A stretch of 64,000 nucleotides of DNA from Amborella trichopoda (taxonomy: Eukaryota; Streptophyta; Magnoliopsida; Amborellales; Amborellaceae), in assembly GCF_000471905.2 (NCBI RefSeq), contig NW_006499801.1:2371856-2435855 (forward strand). The letters are read 5' to 3'. How positions within the stretch are numbered: the stretch's first letter is position 1; each line of letters starts with the position of its first letter. Positions 1-10,600 of the stretch are shown here, in pieces. The notes under the pieces were generated by a model. The model saw nothing but the letters and a program-made list of their open reading frames with translations. It was not told the DNA's origin and did no database searches. The position numbers and the translations under genes were made by a program.

Positions 1-445
1 GAACAATTCAACCCAACCATCCAAATTTTGAAATACTGAGCAGGAGAAAGTGCATCATGCCAGCCGTTTGCCGTCCCCAGTTCACATCCGACGGCTTGGG
101 CGAGGTGTTCCCTCTCATGAAAAGGAAAAATCCCCCAAAAAGATGGAGGTGTGGACCGCCGCTTTACTCTATTTGGTAAAACCACTGCTCAAAACCTCAC
201 TCAATGTACAATTTTGGCCTGGGAGACCCTTGTGATGGCATGCAAAACTAACTCTGCCAGGTTTTCTCAAGCGGGTCATGCCTGCCCCAAGCTCGGAGAA
301 AGGTTGAGAGTTGTGTTATGTTGGCAGGTGGTGGAAAATTTTTACTACATCTTTTTTATCGACTTGATAAATTGCAATGGTGGATCAATATTCGTATAGC
401 CGACCCTAATTAGTTGGGATAAGGCTCGAGTGATTATGATAATGA
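1..445 (+). mobile_element. 3' part of an RTE-type LINE or a SINE with an RTE-like tail
   Basis: The segment ends with GACCCTAATTAGTTGGGAT at 402-420, followed by AAGGCT and an irregular run of GAT/ATG triplets. That ending resembles the 3' end of plant RTE-type LINEs. The same kind of ending is seen at about 23,845, 40,870 and 43,270 in this window. The upstream 300 bases are richer in GC than the surroundings and have no long open frame, so they may be the body of a LINE or of a SINE that borrowed the tail. The left boundary may lie outside the window. Family assignment rests on recall of the tail, not on an alignment. Confidence 0.45.
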
Positions 446-1770
446 CCATGATCAACCTAGAGTTCAAAATAGTGCCGAAACAGCGGATCAGTGATTACTT
501 AAAAGAAATGTTCCCAAAATGTGTTGCACAAGAACCATTTTTTAGGGCTTAGTCCATCATTATCAAGGTCAAGAAAAACTTACTTTTAGAGTTTTTTTTT
601 TTTTTTTTACAGTAGAACCACTTTATAAAACCATAGAATACTCATTTACAGAAAAAAAAATAAAAAAAAATAAAAAATAAAAAAAATCTTTAAAAAAATA
701 GAAATTATCATCTTCATTCCAGCTTTATCTTCATTATTTGGGTTTGGTTCTCAAGGAAATAGAGATCACCATTAGTTTACTGAAAAATAGCAAACCGAAT
801 GTCCATCCTCTTAACAACGCAAAGGATAGGCTTGTAATATCTTAGGCAGGTTGGGGATAGATCTGTAACTTTCCTTTCTACTACCAAAAAAAATGGTGCA
901 CTTTTCCCATGATACAGATGCATGCATAACCAGTCCAAGAGGCCTAGCAACTAAGTGGTCCCTGCGAGCTTCCACAAACCCAACCGATGAAGCCAGCTTT
1001 GTCACTTCTCCTGTCTGCCTTTCCCTTTGATTCTTTCAAGAAAGAGAAGGCAGAAAAAAATAAATGATAAAATCAGATAAATAACAGTAATAAGAATATG
1101 AATTATACTATTTAATGCGGCATTTCCCTGCAAATTCAGACCTTTTTGTACTGCACCCCCCGTGAACATACCCAATCTTTTGAATCCATGTATTTCATTC
1201 CCAATTTGGCATTATTTTTCTCTAACTTCTCAGTTCTCACCACAAGTGTTACAGTTCCAAGAGTCTTTCTCTAGAGCCAAAGGACTCTATTGGGCAGTTT
1301 GTTTTTGTGCACTTTGTATTGGGTTTCTCTCCCCTGTTTCTCTACCTTGAGTGCGGAATTTCAAGGCCTATTTGTTAGGGATGCATCAGATGCTTCACAA
1401 GTAGAGTGAGATTTTTGGTGCTTTAGAGCCAACATTCTTTAGGTTTGTTTTTTATGTTAAAAGTGAGTTCCCATTTTCTAGACACCCATTTGGGCTGGTT
1501 TGAATTTAATAGTCTGATATCTGAGTTTTCAATTTGTGGACCCTTGTATGTTCTTTGGCAACATGAAGCCTTAGATTTGAGCTTTCAAAGTCTATTCTAA
1601 TTCCCCATGTTGGGTTTCTTGAGAACCCGAGGTTTGGTTCTGTACTTTTTCATTGTGCTATTACTTTGAGTTTGGTTTTGTAGATCCAACTGCAGTTTCT
1701 GGTTTTCTTCCTGGCCGGAATCCGGTGAAGGTTCAAGATTCAGACTTTCTTCAACTGTGGTTTCTATGCT
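446..1770. other. Non-coding stretch, no gene seen
   Basis: AT-rich sequence with long A and T runs near 590-690. The open frames here are short, and none has a recognisable domain or codon pattern. The right part may belong to the promoter region of the CCT gene that starts at 2,627. Confidence 0.5.
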
Positions 1771-1774
1771 CTTC

Positions 1775-2470
1775 TCAATTTTGAAAGCCCATTTAGAATA
1801 CTGAATTTTTTTGCCAAGAAGCTGGGTTAATTCAACATTCATTCTGGTTCTACTAGTATTTGTTCCCCTGTACTTGCTCATTTGTCCCAATTTAATACTC
1901 TTGTTTTGAGAACTGGTGCTGGTTTTAATGGTCCCACCATCCTTCAAATTGGCTTCGTAAAACCCTGGGGCATACTGAATTTCATGCCAAGAAGAAGCTG
2001 GGTGAATTCAAGATTCACACTGGCCCTACTTGTGTTACTTCCCTGTGCTTGGTGTTATGAAGCTATTTCTCATAATTCAATACTATTAGTTTGAGAACTG
2101 GTTTTCTTTCTGATACCTTTCGCTACTTAGTTTTGAAAACCCATTTGAAATTCTGAATTTCCTGCCAATAGAAACTCTGTGAATTCGAGGTTCATTCTGA
2201 TTCTACTAGTGTTACTTTCCCTATACCTGGCTGTGGACCCTTTCACATAATTCAATTCTATTATCTTGAGAATCGGTACCCTTCCCAGGTTCGGCTCCCA
2301 TCACTAGCCTACTCCACTTCAAAGAAAAATCTTGAGAATTTGGCACCCTTGCACTTGAAATTGAAAAACCATTTGGTGTTTCTGATATTCCTGGCACTAG
2401 GAATTACTGAAGTAGATTGAATTCGAGATCTAGATTGGTTATTATGATGTTGTCACCATTTCTATACTTG
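1775..2470 (+). repeat. Diverged tandem repeat upstream of the CCT gene (about four units, roughly 175-185 bp)
   Basis: A block built of 'GCCAA(G/T)A..GCTGGGT.AATTCAA', then 'TTCTACTAGTGTTACTT', then '(T)TTGAGAACTGGT' and 'GAAAACCCATTTGAAAT' recurs. Units begin near 1,813, 1,986 and 2,164, with a more worn one near 2,390. The TTGAGAA landmark sits near 1,907, 2,091 and 2,264. The units differ from each other by substitutions and small indels, so the array is old. It lies directly upstream of the CIA2-type start codon and may be promoter or leader sequence. Confidence 0.6.
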
Positions 2471-2471
2471 G

Positions 2472-2547
2472 TTTTCTAGATCCATTTTGTTAAATCTGAT
2501 ACTAATAGGTTTTCTAGATCCATTTTGTTAAATCTGATAGTAATAGG
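2472..2547 (+). repeat. Direct duplication, 38-bp period
   Basis: TTTTCTAGATCCATTTTGTT and the bases after it occur at 2,472 and again at 2,510. The two copies differ by one base (ACTAATAGG against AGTAATAGG). It is a young local duplication about 80 bases upstream of the CIA2-type start codon. Confidence 0.85.
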
Positions 2548-2626
2548 ACGTATTTTGGTGGTGGTTCCATGGTGATATCAAACTTGTACTTGGCTCTCTA
2601 AACCCATTTTTAACAGAACCCATTAG

Positions 2627-5600
2627 ATGTCTTCCTGCATAAGTGGAGGCAGCCGAACATATGGATTCGAAAGGGGGCGCCCATCTCCCCTACAAAGCAT
2701 CGCAAAAGCCCCAGTTTCTTCAAACCATAGATCCCCTTCATCCTCCTCCTCTACGCTCTCAGACTCTAACAATGCTACCTCCCTTACCATCTCCACAAAG
2801 AAGTCTCGAACCCCTCGAAAAAGGCCTAACCAGATATACAATGAGGCAGCTGTGCTTCTCTCTACTGCATATCCAGCCATCTTCTCTCCCCAAGCTCATC
2901 GACTCCCCAAGCTTTGCAAACAACCCAATAGGCCATTGGTTATCTTAGAGACTAAAGACTCTGAATTGCTAGATGAGCCAAGCCCTCGACCCTTCTCTGA
3001 TTCATGCTTCATCCTCTTGACACCTAACCCACCTGAACCCGATGCCCTAAGTCCATGCCCAAACCCAGCTAGCTCGGGGTTTGAGTGCAATTTCACCCCG
3101 AACCACAATTCTTCAGTTGATTCCCCAATGTCAGTTGGTTCAGATCCCGAACCCATATGCCCTACTGTCCCTGAGCCCAAGAGCTTGTTGAATTCTCACA
3201 GTGAATCGCACTTTGAAGGAGATTTTGATACTGAATCTCTCTTGGATGAGGAATTGGGGTGTGGGATCGATAGTATATTGGGAGAAGCCCTATCTCACTA
3301 TGAAGATGAAGACAGAGACGAAAACTGCAATTCTAAGTGGTTTACTAGCTACAACAATCAAGTGGCGCAGTTTGGGTGGTATAATCCAAGTTGGTCTGAC
3401 TGGTTTGAGGGGAAGATGAATGCGGCACCTCTTAGGCGTGGAAATGGAGTGGAATTCTACCATTTTGCGCCTAGGCAGAGACTAGTTGATAAGATAATGG
3501 CAGATCAAGAGATGAGTGCATTGTCTTTTAGTTCATTGGAGTGGGTTAAGAGGGATGAGAGCCAATCGAGGCTGTGGTTAAAGTTAAACCATGAGGATGT
3601 GTTGAACACATGGTCAGACCAGGCGCCACTCTATGCTGATGAACAAAGGGCCGAAGCTGCAAATGCTGAGTTGCCAACATCTGCCGATGCACTTGTATGC
3701 CCTTTTATCTTAAACACCCCTCTTGGTGTGCATGTGCGTGTGTGGGTGTGTGTCAAGAGAGAGAGAGAGAGCATTAGTCATGTTGAGTTTCATTTCAAGA
3801 ATAATTGAACTGATGTAGCTATATTGTAATCTGAGGAACTAATGAAATAGACTCACAGGGAAAGAGAAATCTAAGGGAACAGGGCGAAATATGAGTTAGA
3901 CGGGTTTAGATGGACCAAAGTTTAAAGAGAGGTATAATGTAATTTAGAGAATATAGAAGTCATAGATCTAATATGAGTTAATCATATTATCAGTATTGAT
4001 TATATTAGCTGCAGTTTTGGTAGGTTAGTTTAGATTAGATGGTTTTAGCTGGAGCAAAGTTTATCAGGATGAACAAATGAAATAGACCCAACAGGAGAAG
4101 CAAAAAAATTACCAATTAAGTCATAAGTTGCATGTAAACTACCATTAGATGTACTTGAGAGTTTTATAGCTAAAATATGTTGGTATATATGCTGTTAAAG
4201 ATTAATATTGCTAGATTTAGTTGTTGTAGAATCAATAAGTAAATTTATGAGTAAACCTTCAACCATGTGAATCCCTCAACACAAATTTATCATGATGGCA
4301 CCCCTGAATTCTGAACTGGTTCTTGGACCTCGTTGCGGACTAAAGCAGGTGTGCATGCTTGTGTGTTTGTCTATGTGATTGTATCTATGTATTTATTTAT
4401 ATGTCTGTCTGTTCATCTATCTACATGTGTGAGGGAGAGAAGGAGCAGATTTTGGTTTTGTTGATTAACGTCTCTACTGTGGCAGGCCAGGCTCACGCAG
4501 TTTGATGTGTTCCCAGAGTTGGGGAATTGGAGGCAGTTGAGTGAAGAGGGTGGGAGCATGAGAGAGGCGAGCGTCATGAGATACAAGGAGAAGAGGAGAA
4601 CAAGGCTCTTCTCCAAGAAAATACGCTATGAAGTTCGCAAAGTGAATGCGGATAGAAGACCCAGAATGAAGGCAAGTAGTCCAAATGAGGCTTCCTGAAC
4701 TTTTCGATCTGTTATATTACATGGTATGGCCAAAATATCGAAGAATAGCTAGTTTATAAACTATTTAAGCAAATCCTTCTTTTTGTTCTTGTTTTCAAGT
4801 TTCATAATCTCTGTATAAGACCACCTGAATCCAAGGAAAAATAAACTGAATCCAAGTTAATCCTTCTTTTTGTTCTTGTTTTCAAGTTTCATAACTTTTT
4901 GATCTGTTATATTACATGGTATGGCCAAAATATCCAAGAATAACTAGTTTTATAAACTATATAAGCAAATCCTTCTTTTTGTTCTTGTTTTCAAGTTTCA
5001 TAATCTCTGTATGAGACCACCTGAATCCAAGGGAAAAAAAAAACTATCTTTTGCCTTTTTTAAGGCAGTTATGAGCCTGATAATCTTTTGTAGCTTAAAA
5101 GTGTGAATAAGATATATTTATATTGCATCAATTATAAATTTTCATGAAACTTCTAAAATCCCTCAAAAAAAATTTTGTTTTTGAATTTTTTGTTTGTGAA
5201 TTTTGAAACTACTGTTCTGTCCTGGCTGCCCATACATAATGAAAGAAAAACAATCATAGGTACATAATATTGAAAACAACAAATCAGAAAAGAAAAGACC
5301 ACAGTTTTTTAGACAATTTTGGAGATTGAACCATTTACTTACCTGGGCTACTCATCATTTCAATCAGAGTTTCTCATATTGCTTAGTTTTCATTTTTTCA
5401 TAAAAACATATGAAGGCTCCATAACCTTGGGTATGGTGCAAAGAAATGGTACTGTGATTTCAGAAAAAAAATGAAAATAGGATAGAATTAGTAAGAGTAC
5501 CGAAGCATTATAGGGTGCAAAGGCGAAAGAAAACATTGTTTCAGGCAAATGAAAATGAATAAATCATGAATTAGTCTACACATTTTCTATTATTTTGGCA

Positions 5601-7224
5601 CACTGAAGGACCCCAGGGTTATTTGTCAAAAAAAAAAGGACCCCAGGGTATTTGTCAAAAAAAAAAAAAAAGGCCCCGAGGGGTAATTTGGTCTTTCCTT
5701 GGATGGAATAGAGCTGGTCTAATACTTGATGAGCAGGGATCATTGGAATCTAATGAGCCTGGATGATCAGAACCATCATTGTTTGGGTGTGAATGATCTG
5801 GACCATCAAATCAGTGGGTCCCCTTTTTTTTCTCCTTTTGTTGGCCCTTTCTGACGACCTGAACCATATCCCACTCAAAACAACAGTCCAGCTTGGATGG
5901 CTCATTTTAAGCTCAGTAAGCCTGGCTCATATTGAACCTCTCCATTTCATAAACCCTTGGTTTAGTTAGATGTCAAAGATGCCCCTCTGAATTATATTAA
6001 ATATCGCAAGTTACCCTGTCCTATGAGAATGTCTAAAAATGCACTTTTCAAGTGATTTTTTTTGTCCTCGTTTTCAAATAAAAAATATTCCGGTTTGATT
6101 TTTTTCTTGCATGCATTTGAGTTCCTTATATTTTTGCTATTTTGCTTAGTACATGTCATGGGTTTATCAAACACGATAAGGGATAGTTTGAAAAAAAAAA
6201 ATTTATGATGTTGCTTATTACTTTCAAGCTGTAGTTTGTTGGATGCACTAGTTACGAAGAAAACTACTTGTGCTAATAAGCAGGCTTTCAAGCCAGCAAA
6301 GACAAACAAGAAAATAGATACGGGTTAGCCTAATGGCTTTCATGCTGATCATTGTTTGTTGTTTTCGAACTGTAGTTTGTTGGGCGCACTAGCTATATGT
6401 AGGGACTACTAATATTTTTAGTTTAGAATTTGAAAAAAACGAAAAAAAAACTAATCATGAATTTGACATAATACTAAATTGAATGATATTTGCCTGTCTC
6501 ATTTAGCAAAAAAAATTCTCTCAAACACTTTCTTAAAAATCCCCGTTAAGTAATTCACCGTTCTTTTGTTGATCACCTTGTAGAAGAAGGTAAAATTGTC
6601 ATATTGATTAATGTATTCACCTCAAATTCTTAAACATCTACCGCTATAAATGTGCACTTGGAATATTTATTTCCCTAGTTTAATAATCTTCATGGTATGT
6701 TCCCACGCGAGAATATATTGTTCACTTACTCCCTCGGATGAAAAAGTTGGGCGTTTTTTCTTTTGGGGTACTTAGGAGATTATAGATATGAAATTGAGAT
6801 CCACTCAAGAATTACTAGATAATTATTAAAAAAAAAAAAGATAGATTTTGAGTACTTAGATGGGGCTATCAAAATATTTGGCGGTCTATATTCGATTTTA
6901 GGAATTTACTTTTCGGGCGGGCTTATGGAAAATGAAATTGAAATTTTCCATCCTGAAAATTTGGGGTCCTTGAAATGCTCCTACAATGAGATTTATTTTT
7001 AAAAAAGTTATATGTTTAACTAGATTATACATGCATTTAATTAGTTTATATGTTTGATTATTTCATTTAAGTTTGTGTTTTGTATGTATAATTATTTTAT
7101 TTAAGTTTGTACTTAATTAGTTTGATTGTCGATAGGAATCTCTAAGATGTATGTTTTCTTGGTGCAGGGGCGATTTGTTAGAAGGCCTGCTCAATCACAT
7201 AGAGAAAACTCCAAGGGGCACTAA
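2627..7224 (+). CDS. CIA2: CIA2-like CCT-domain transcription regulator (three exons)
   Basis: Exons are 2627-3694, 4486-4671 and 7168-7224, giving 436 codons, close to Arabidopsis CIA2 (about 435). The N-terminus [15 protein letters not shown] and the following [15 protein letters not shown] and [11 protein letters not shown] blocks match the conserved start of CIA2/CIL proteins. An acidic middle part ([19 protein letters not shown]) and a [15 protein letters not shown] motif follow. The C-terminal CCT domain (about residues 381-424) begins [20 protein letters not shown] and crosses into exon 3, which starts GRFVRRP. In Arabidopsis, CIA2 is a nuclear factor that raises expression of chloroplast protein-import and plastid ribosomal-protein genes; the same role here is inferred. 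Intron 1 (3695-4485) is GT-AG. Intron 2 (4672-7167) appears to use a GC donor, AAG|GCAAGT. Both introns are phase 0. A CIL paralogue cannot be excluded. No frame break was seen. Confidence 0.93.
4700..5033 (+). repeat. Tandem duplication inside intron 2 of the CIA2-like gene
   Basis: About 140 bp starting CTTTTCGATCTGTTATATTA at 4,700 recurs at 4,894 with a few substitutions, a period of 194. A partial third piece (CCTTCTTTTTGTTCTTGTTT) at about 4,861 sits between them. The copies carry no coding sequence. The first copy begins about 30 bases past the GC donor. Confidence 0.85.
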
Positions 7225-9390
7225 TGATGCAAACACTAGTCTAAGATGGTTTTTTGATCTCTCTCTCTTTTTCGTGATCAATGAATTGGGCGACTCAAAA
7301 TTGGGTGTCTCCCATTCATTGTTGATTAGACCCTTGGGGCTCTAAGTTTTGCTCTCTCTCTCTCTCTACCCCCATAAGTGTGGGCATTTGATTACATTGA
7401 ATTCCTTAGGCTACCTCATCTCTTGTTTTTTTAATTGAGAACCATAAGTATGAGCCATTCATTTCATTCAAATTTTGAGCTCATAAAGAGAAACGTATAA
7501 TTTGTGGTAGTGGCATCTAATAAATGGTAGTTCAAATTTTTGCCTTATTTCTTGTACCATGAAAACTTTCTTTATTAAATGCAACGATGGTGTATACTTT
7601 CAGTTTAAACAGCTTTGATGCTTTTCACGGTGCGGTTCGGTAGGGCCGAGAGCCCGACGAGACCTATGATACTTATTGAAATCACATATGAAGGCTCCAT
7701 AGCTTAAAATTTTATTTCTCGCCGAATTACAGATTTTGAAGCTTTAAAAATGATTATGAATACTTGATGTAGATTGTTCACAAAACATGTTAAGAGCATT
7801 TGTAAGGCTTGAAATCCTTTTTTATTTGTCAATCTCATAATTGTTGAAATCAAGATGATCAATTTCCATGTTTTGATATTCTTTCTATCAGTCTTCTCGA
7901 ACAGTTAGAGAGTACAAAGATTACAAGTGGTGCTGGTTTCACTGTATGCACTCTTTTTTCAAAAACTCTTCATTTCCTTGTATTGCTCTCTACCTATCTG
8001 TTTTTTGTTTTTTCGTTTGTGTTGTTCCAAGTGTACACTCACCTTATTGAACAATTATTTACAAGAAGGGATTGTATAATATGAGGCCATTTAAAACACC
8101 CATAAAATGTCCGATGAAATATTTGGCCACTTGTGGTGTGTCACAAAATTTGAGAAAAATCATTTTAGAACTTTGGGCCCGGTCAAAATTATCGAGCCCA
8201 AAGCATACTGCCACACAACACAAGAGGGAATGTGGTTGGGATAAGTGGTTAGCGGGGTGGATGCTTCCACATAACGTCCCACTCTCCATTCTCACCACTA
8301 ACGTAAGAAAAAACAAAAAAAAACAAAATGTTACATGTATTGCTGATCAAGGCAAGAAAAAAACGATAATGTTGTTGGGGCTGTGGTGGGTACTACTTGT
8401 GCCCCAGCTAAGGTCTAAGCTTTAATTTTCATCAAAAACTACTAACAATTTAAAAAACGGGTAGAGGCTTGTCAACCCATTGAATTACCAAAAAAAAAGG
8501 AAAAAAAAAAAAGACAAGAAAAAAACAAAACCCCTCTTTCACCGCTATCAATGGAAAAGAAAATGAAAAAAAAAAAAGAACACTTTTGTCTGCCGAAGCG
8601 GACTGCTACAGTACCCACCTGAAGGTGAATAGATGGGATGGCCCACAACTGGTATGAGCAGTGGGCCGCATCTCAAGATGAATTAATGTTACCCAACTAT
8701 CGAAAGATTCCTCTATTTAATCATACATAGTAATGGCTGTTTTATGATCTAAAGCACATAATGTTGCCTTAAAAGTCCAGGACCTCTGCCTTTGAAATTT
8801 CAATCTCCAGACCAATGTTTTAAAAAGTGCCCTATCATTTTTCAGGGAGCCTTGCTCAATAGATCAAGACTCGACATTTTTTATTAAGACCAACGATTTT
8901 GTCAAGGAGCCGAACAAACTTGGTAGCCTTGCTGACAATTTAGAAAGGGAGTACTTGATTATTTAGAAAAATAAAAGCATCCTAATATCAAAGAAATTTA
9001 TGGTAGTGGGCCTCCAAATTACCATTATGTGAAGAACTCTTTCAAAAAGTTTGATTTTACATTCATATCCATTTCCCCTTTATTTCTTGTCCATATTGTA
9101 CCTACATCGGACCTTGAGTATCTGAAATTGTATCTTTTATTGATCATAAATTGTTCAAAATATCCTGAACCTTTAAGGTCTGGAGTTGGGTTTGTAAGAT
9201 ATTTTATTGAAAGTTTATTTTGTTGGATTTTGTTCTAACCATCAACTTTGACCTTTAAAGTTTGAAGTAAGATTACTAGTACAAAAATATCTAACTTTAG
9301 ATATTCATAGTCAAGTAGGGGCAATATGGAAAAATTAATAAATAAAATAGGGTTATGAACTTAAAATCAATATTTTCAGAAGAATTTTTA
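7225..9390. other. Non-coding stretch downstream of the CIA2-like gene
   Basis: The first few hundred bases probably hold the 3' untranslated region, although no convincing AATAAA near the stop was picked out. The rest is AT-rich with long A runs around 8,290-8,580. A segment near 8,070-8,190 (a TATAATATGAGGCCATTT-like end and a GTGTGTCACAAA.TTTGA core) resembles the small element inside ADCS at 29,482-29,703. No open frame has a recognisable product. Confidence 0.5.
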
Positions 9391-9394
9391 TAAA

Positions 9395-10255
9395 GGGAAA
9401 GGTTTCTATACTTCTTCTATAACAGAGAAGATCTATGCTTCCCCTATCATCCAACCGTCCAAGTTTGATCAAGAGAGCCACTCACCGTTTGATCTTAGAT
9501 CTGATGTCTCAAAGTATTTTTATTTTGATGAATATTGTATGAATATGAAATTTGGTATGTTCCATCATCTCATTGGGGCGCACCTATAAAAAATATTAAA
9601 ACTAATTTTTCGATAAAATATAATATCAAAATACGCCTTTAAACTTTTAGGGGTATTTGGTTCATTGTATTTTATTGAAATATATTTTGCTAGTGCGAGT
9701 TTAATAGAGGATTGGACGTCCAAAAATTTGTGTTAAAATAGTCTACATAAAAAAAATTAAAAATAAAATAGTTTAGAGACGTGACATTGCGATTGGGGCA
9801 ATCTTAGCCTTCTATTCAAAACGGACGGTTGGATAAGGGGAAGTATATAAGTTTTATGCGGTAGGGGAAGCATATAAAGCTTGCCCTTCTATAACACGTA
9901 ATTTATAGAGATGCTATAAAAATTAAAAATAAAATAGTGTACATACATGACATTGTGATTGGGGCAATCTTAACCCTCTATTCAAAATGGACGGTTGGAT
10001 AAGGGGAAGTATATAAGTTTTATGCTGCAGGGGAAGCATATAAAGCTTGCCCTTCTATAACACGTAATTTATAGAGATGCTAAAAAAATTAAAAATAAAA
10101 TAGTGTAGAGAAGTGACATTGTGATTGGAGCAATCTTAACCTTCCATTCAAAATGTACTGTTGGACAAGGGAAAGTATATAAGTTTTATGCGGCAATAGA
10201 AGCATATAAAGTTTGCCCATCGATAACATGTAATATAGAGAGATGCCAATATCAT
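9395..10255. repeat. Foldback element with three 166-bp tandem copies at its right arm
   Basis: Three near-identical units centred on GGACGGTTGGATAAGGGGAA end their AAGGGG landmark at 9,840, 10,006 and 10,172, an exact 166-bp spacing. The third unit is more diverged. At about 9,430-9,460 the left side carries the inverse motif GCTTCCCCTATCATCCAACC, so the whole reads as a small foldback or MITE-like element whose right arm was amplified. The middle (about 9,540-9,660: a 'GAAATTTGGTA' stretch, then GGGGCGCACCTAT) also resembles 58,205-58,320. It has no coding content. The superfamily is not assigned because the termini and target duplications are not clear. Confidence 0.7.
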
Positions 10256-10424
10256 GTGTTGCTCCCACTTCCGCTTGTGCAAACTGTCCATTTGCTCATT
10301 TGCTCCCTTGGGTAGATATCAAAGGAATATTTGTAGGAAAGAGTTTAGTAGAGCTTAGGCTCTTGACAATCAAATTAGAGCTACCTCAAAAAATTCAATA
10401 GAAGAGGTTGTTTTGATGCTCAAA

Positions 10425-10600
10425 TATCCTCAAAAGCTTTGGACGATCATTTTTCAAGGTTTTCAAATTTTCATATATCCGCTCGATCTATGCTATTTTT
10501 TAAGCTTTAAATTTTATAATTAAAAATAAAACTACAGTTTAAGTTATCTCAAAGATTTCTTGTATTAAAACCATATTTCTCGACACTATTTAAAAATGTG
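10425..10600 (+). repeat. Copy of a dispersed MITE-like repeat
   Basis: This contains 'GATCTATGCTATTTTTTAA', then 'TTTAAATTTTATAATTA', then a T/A-rich 'AAGTTATCTCAAAGATTT' tail. The same order recurs at about 21,600, 40,500 and, weaker, 41,085. Copies are diverged and no termini were fixed. Confidence 0.4.
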
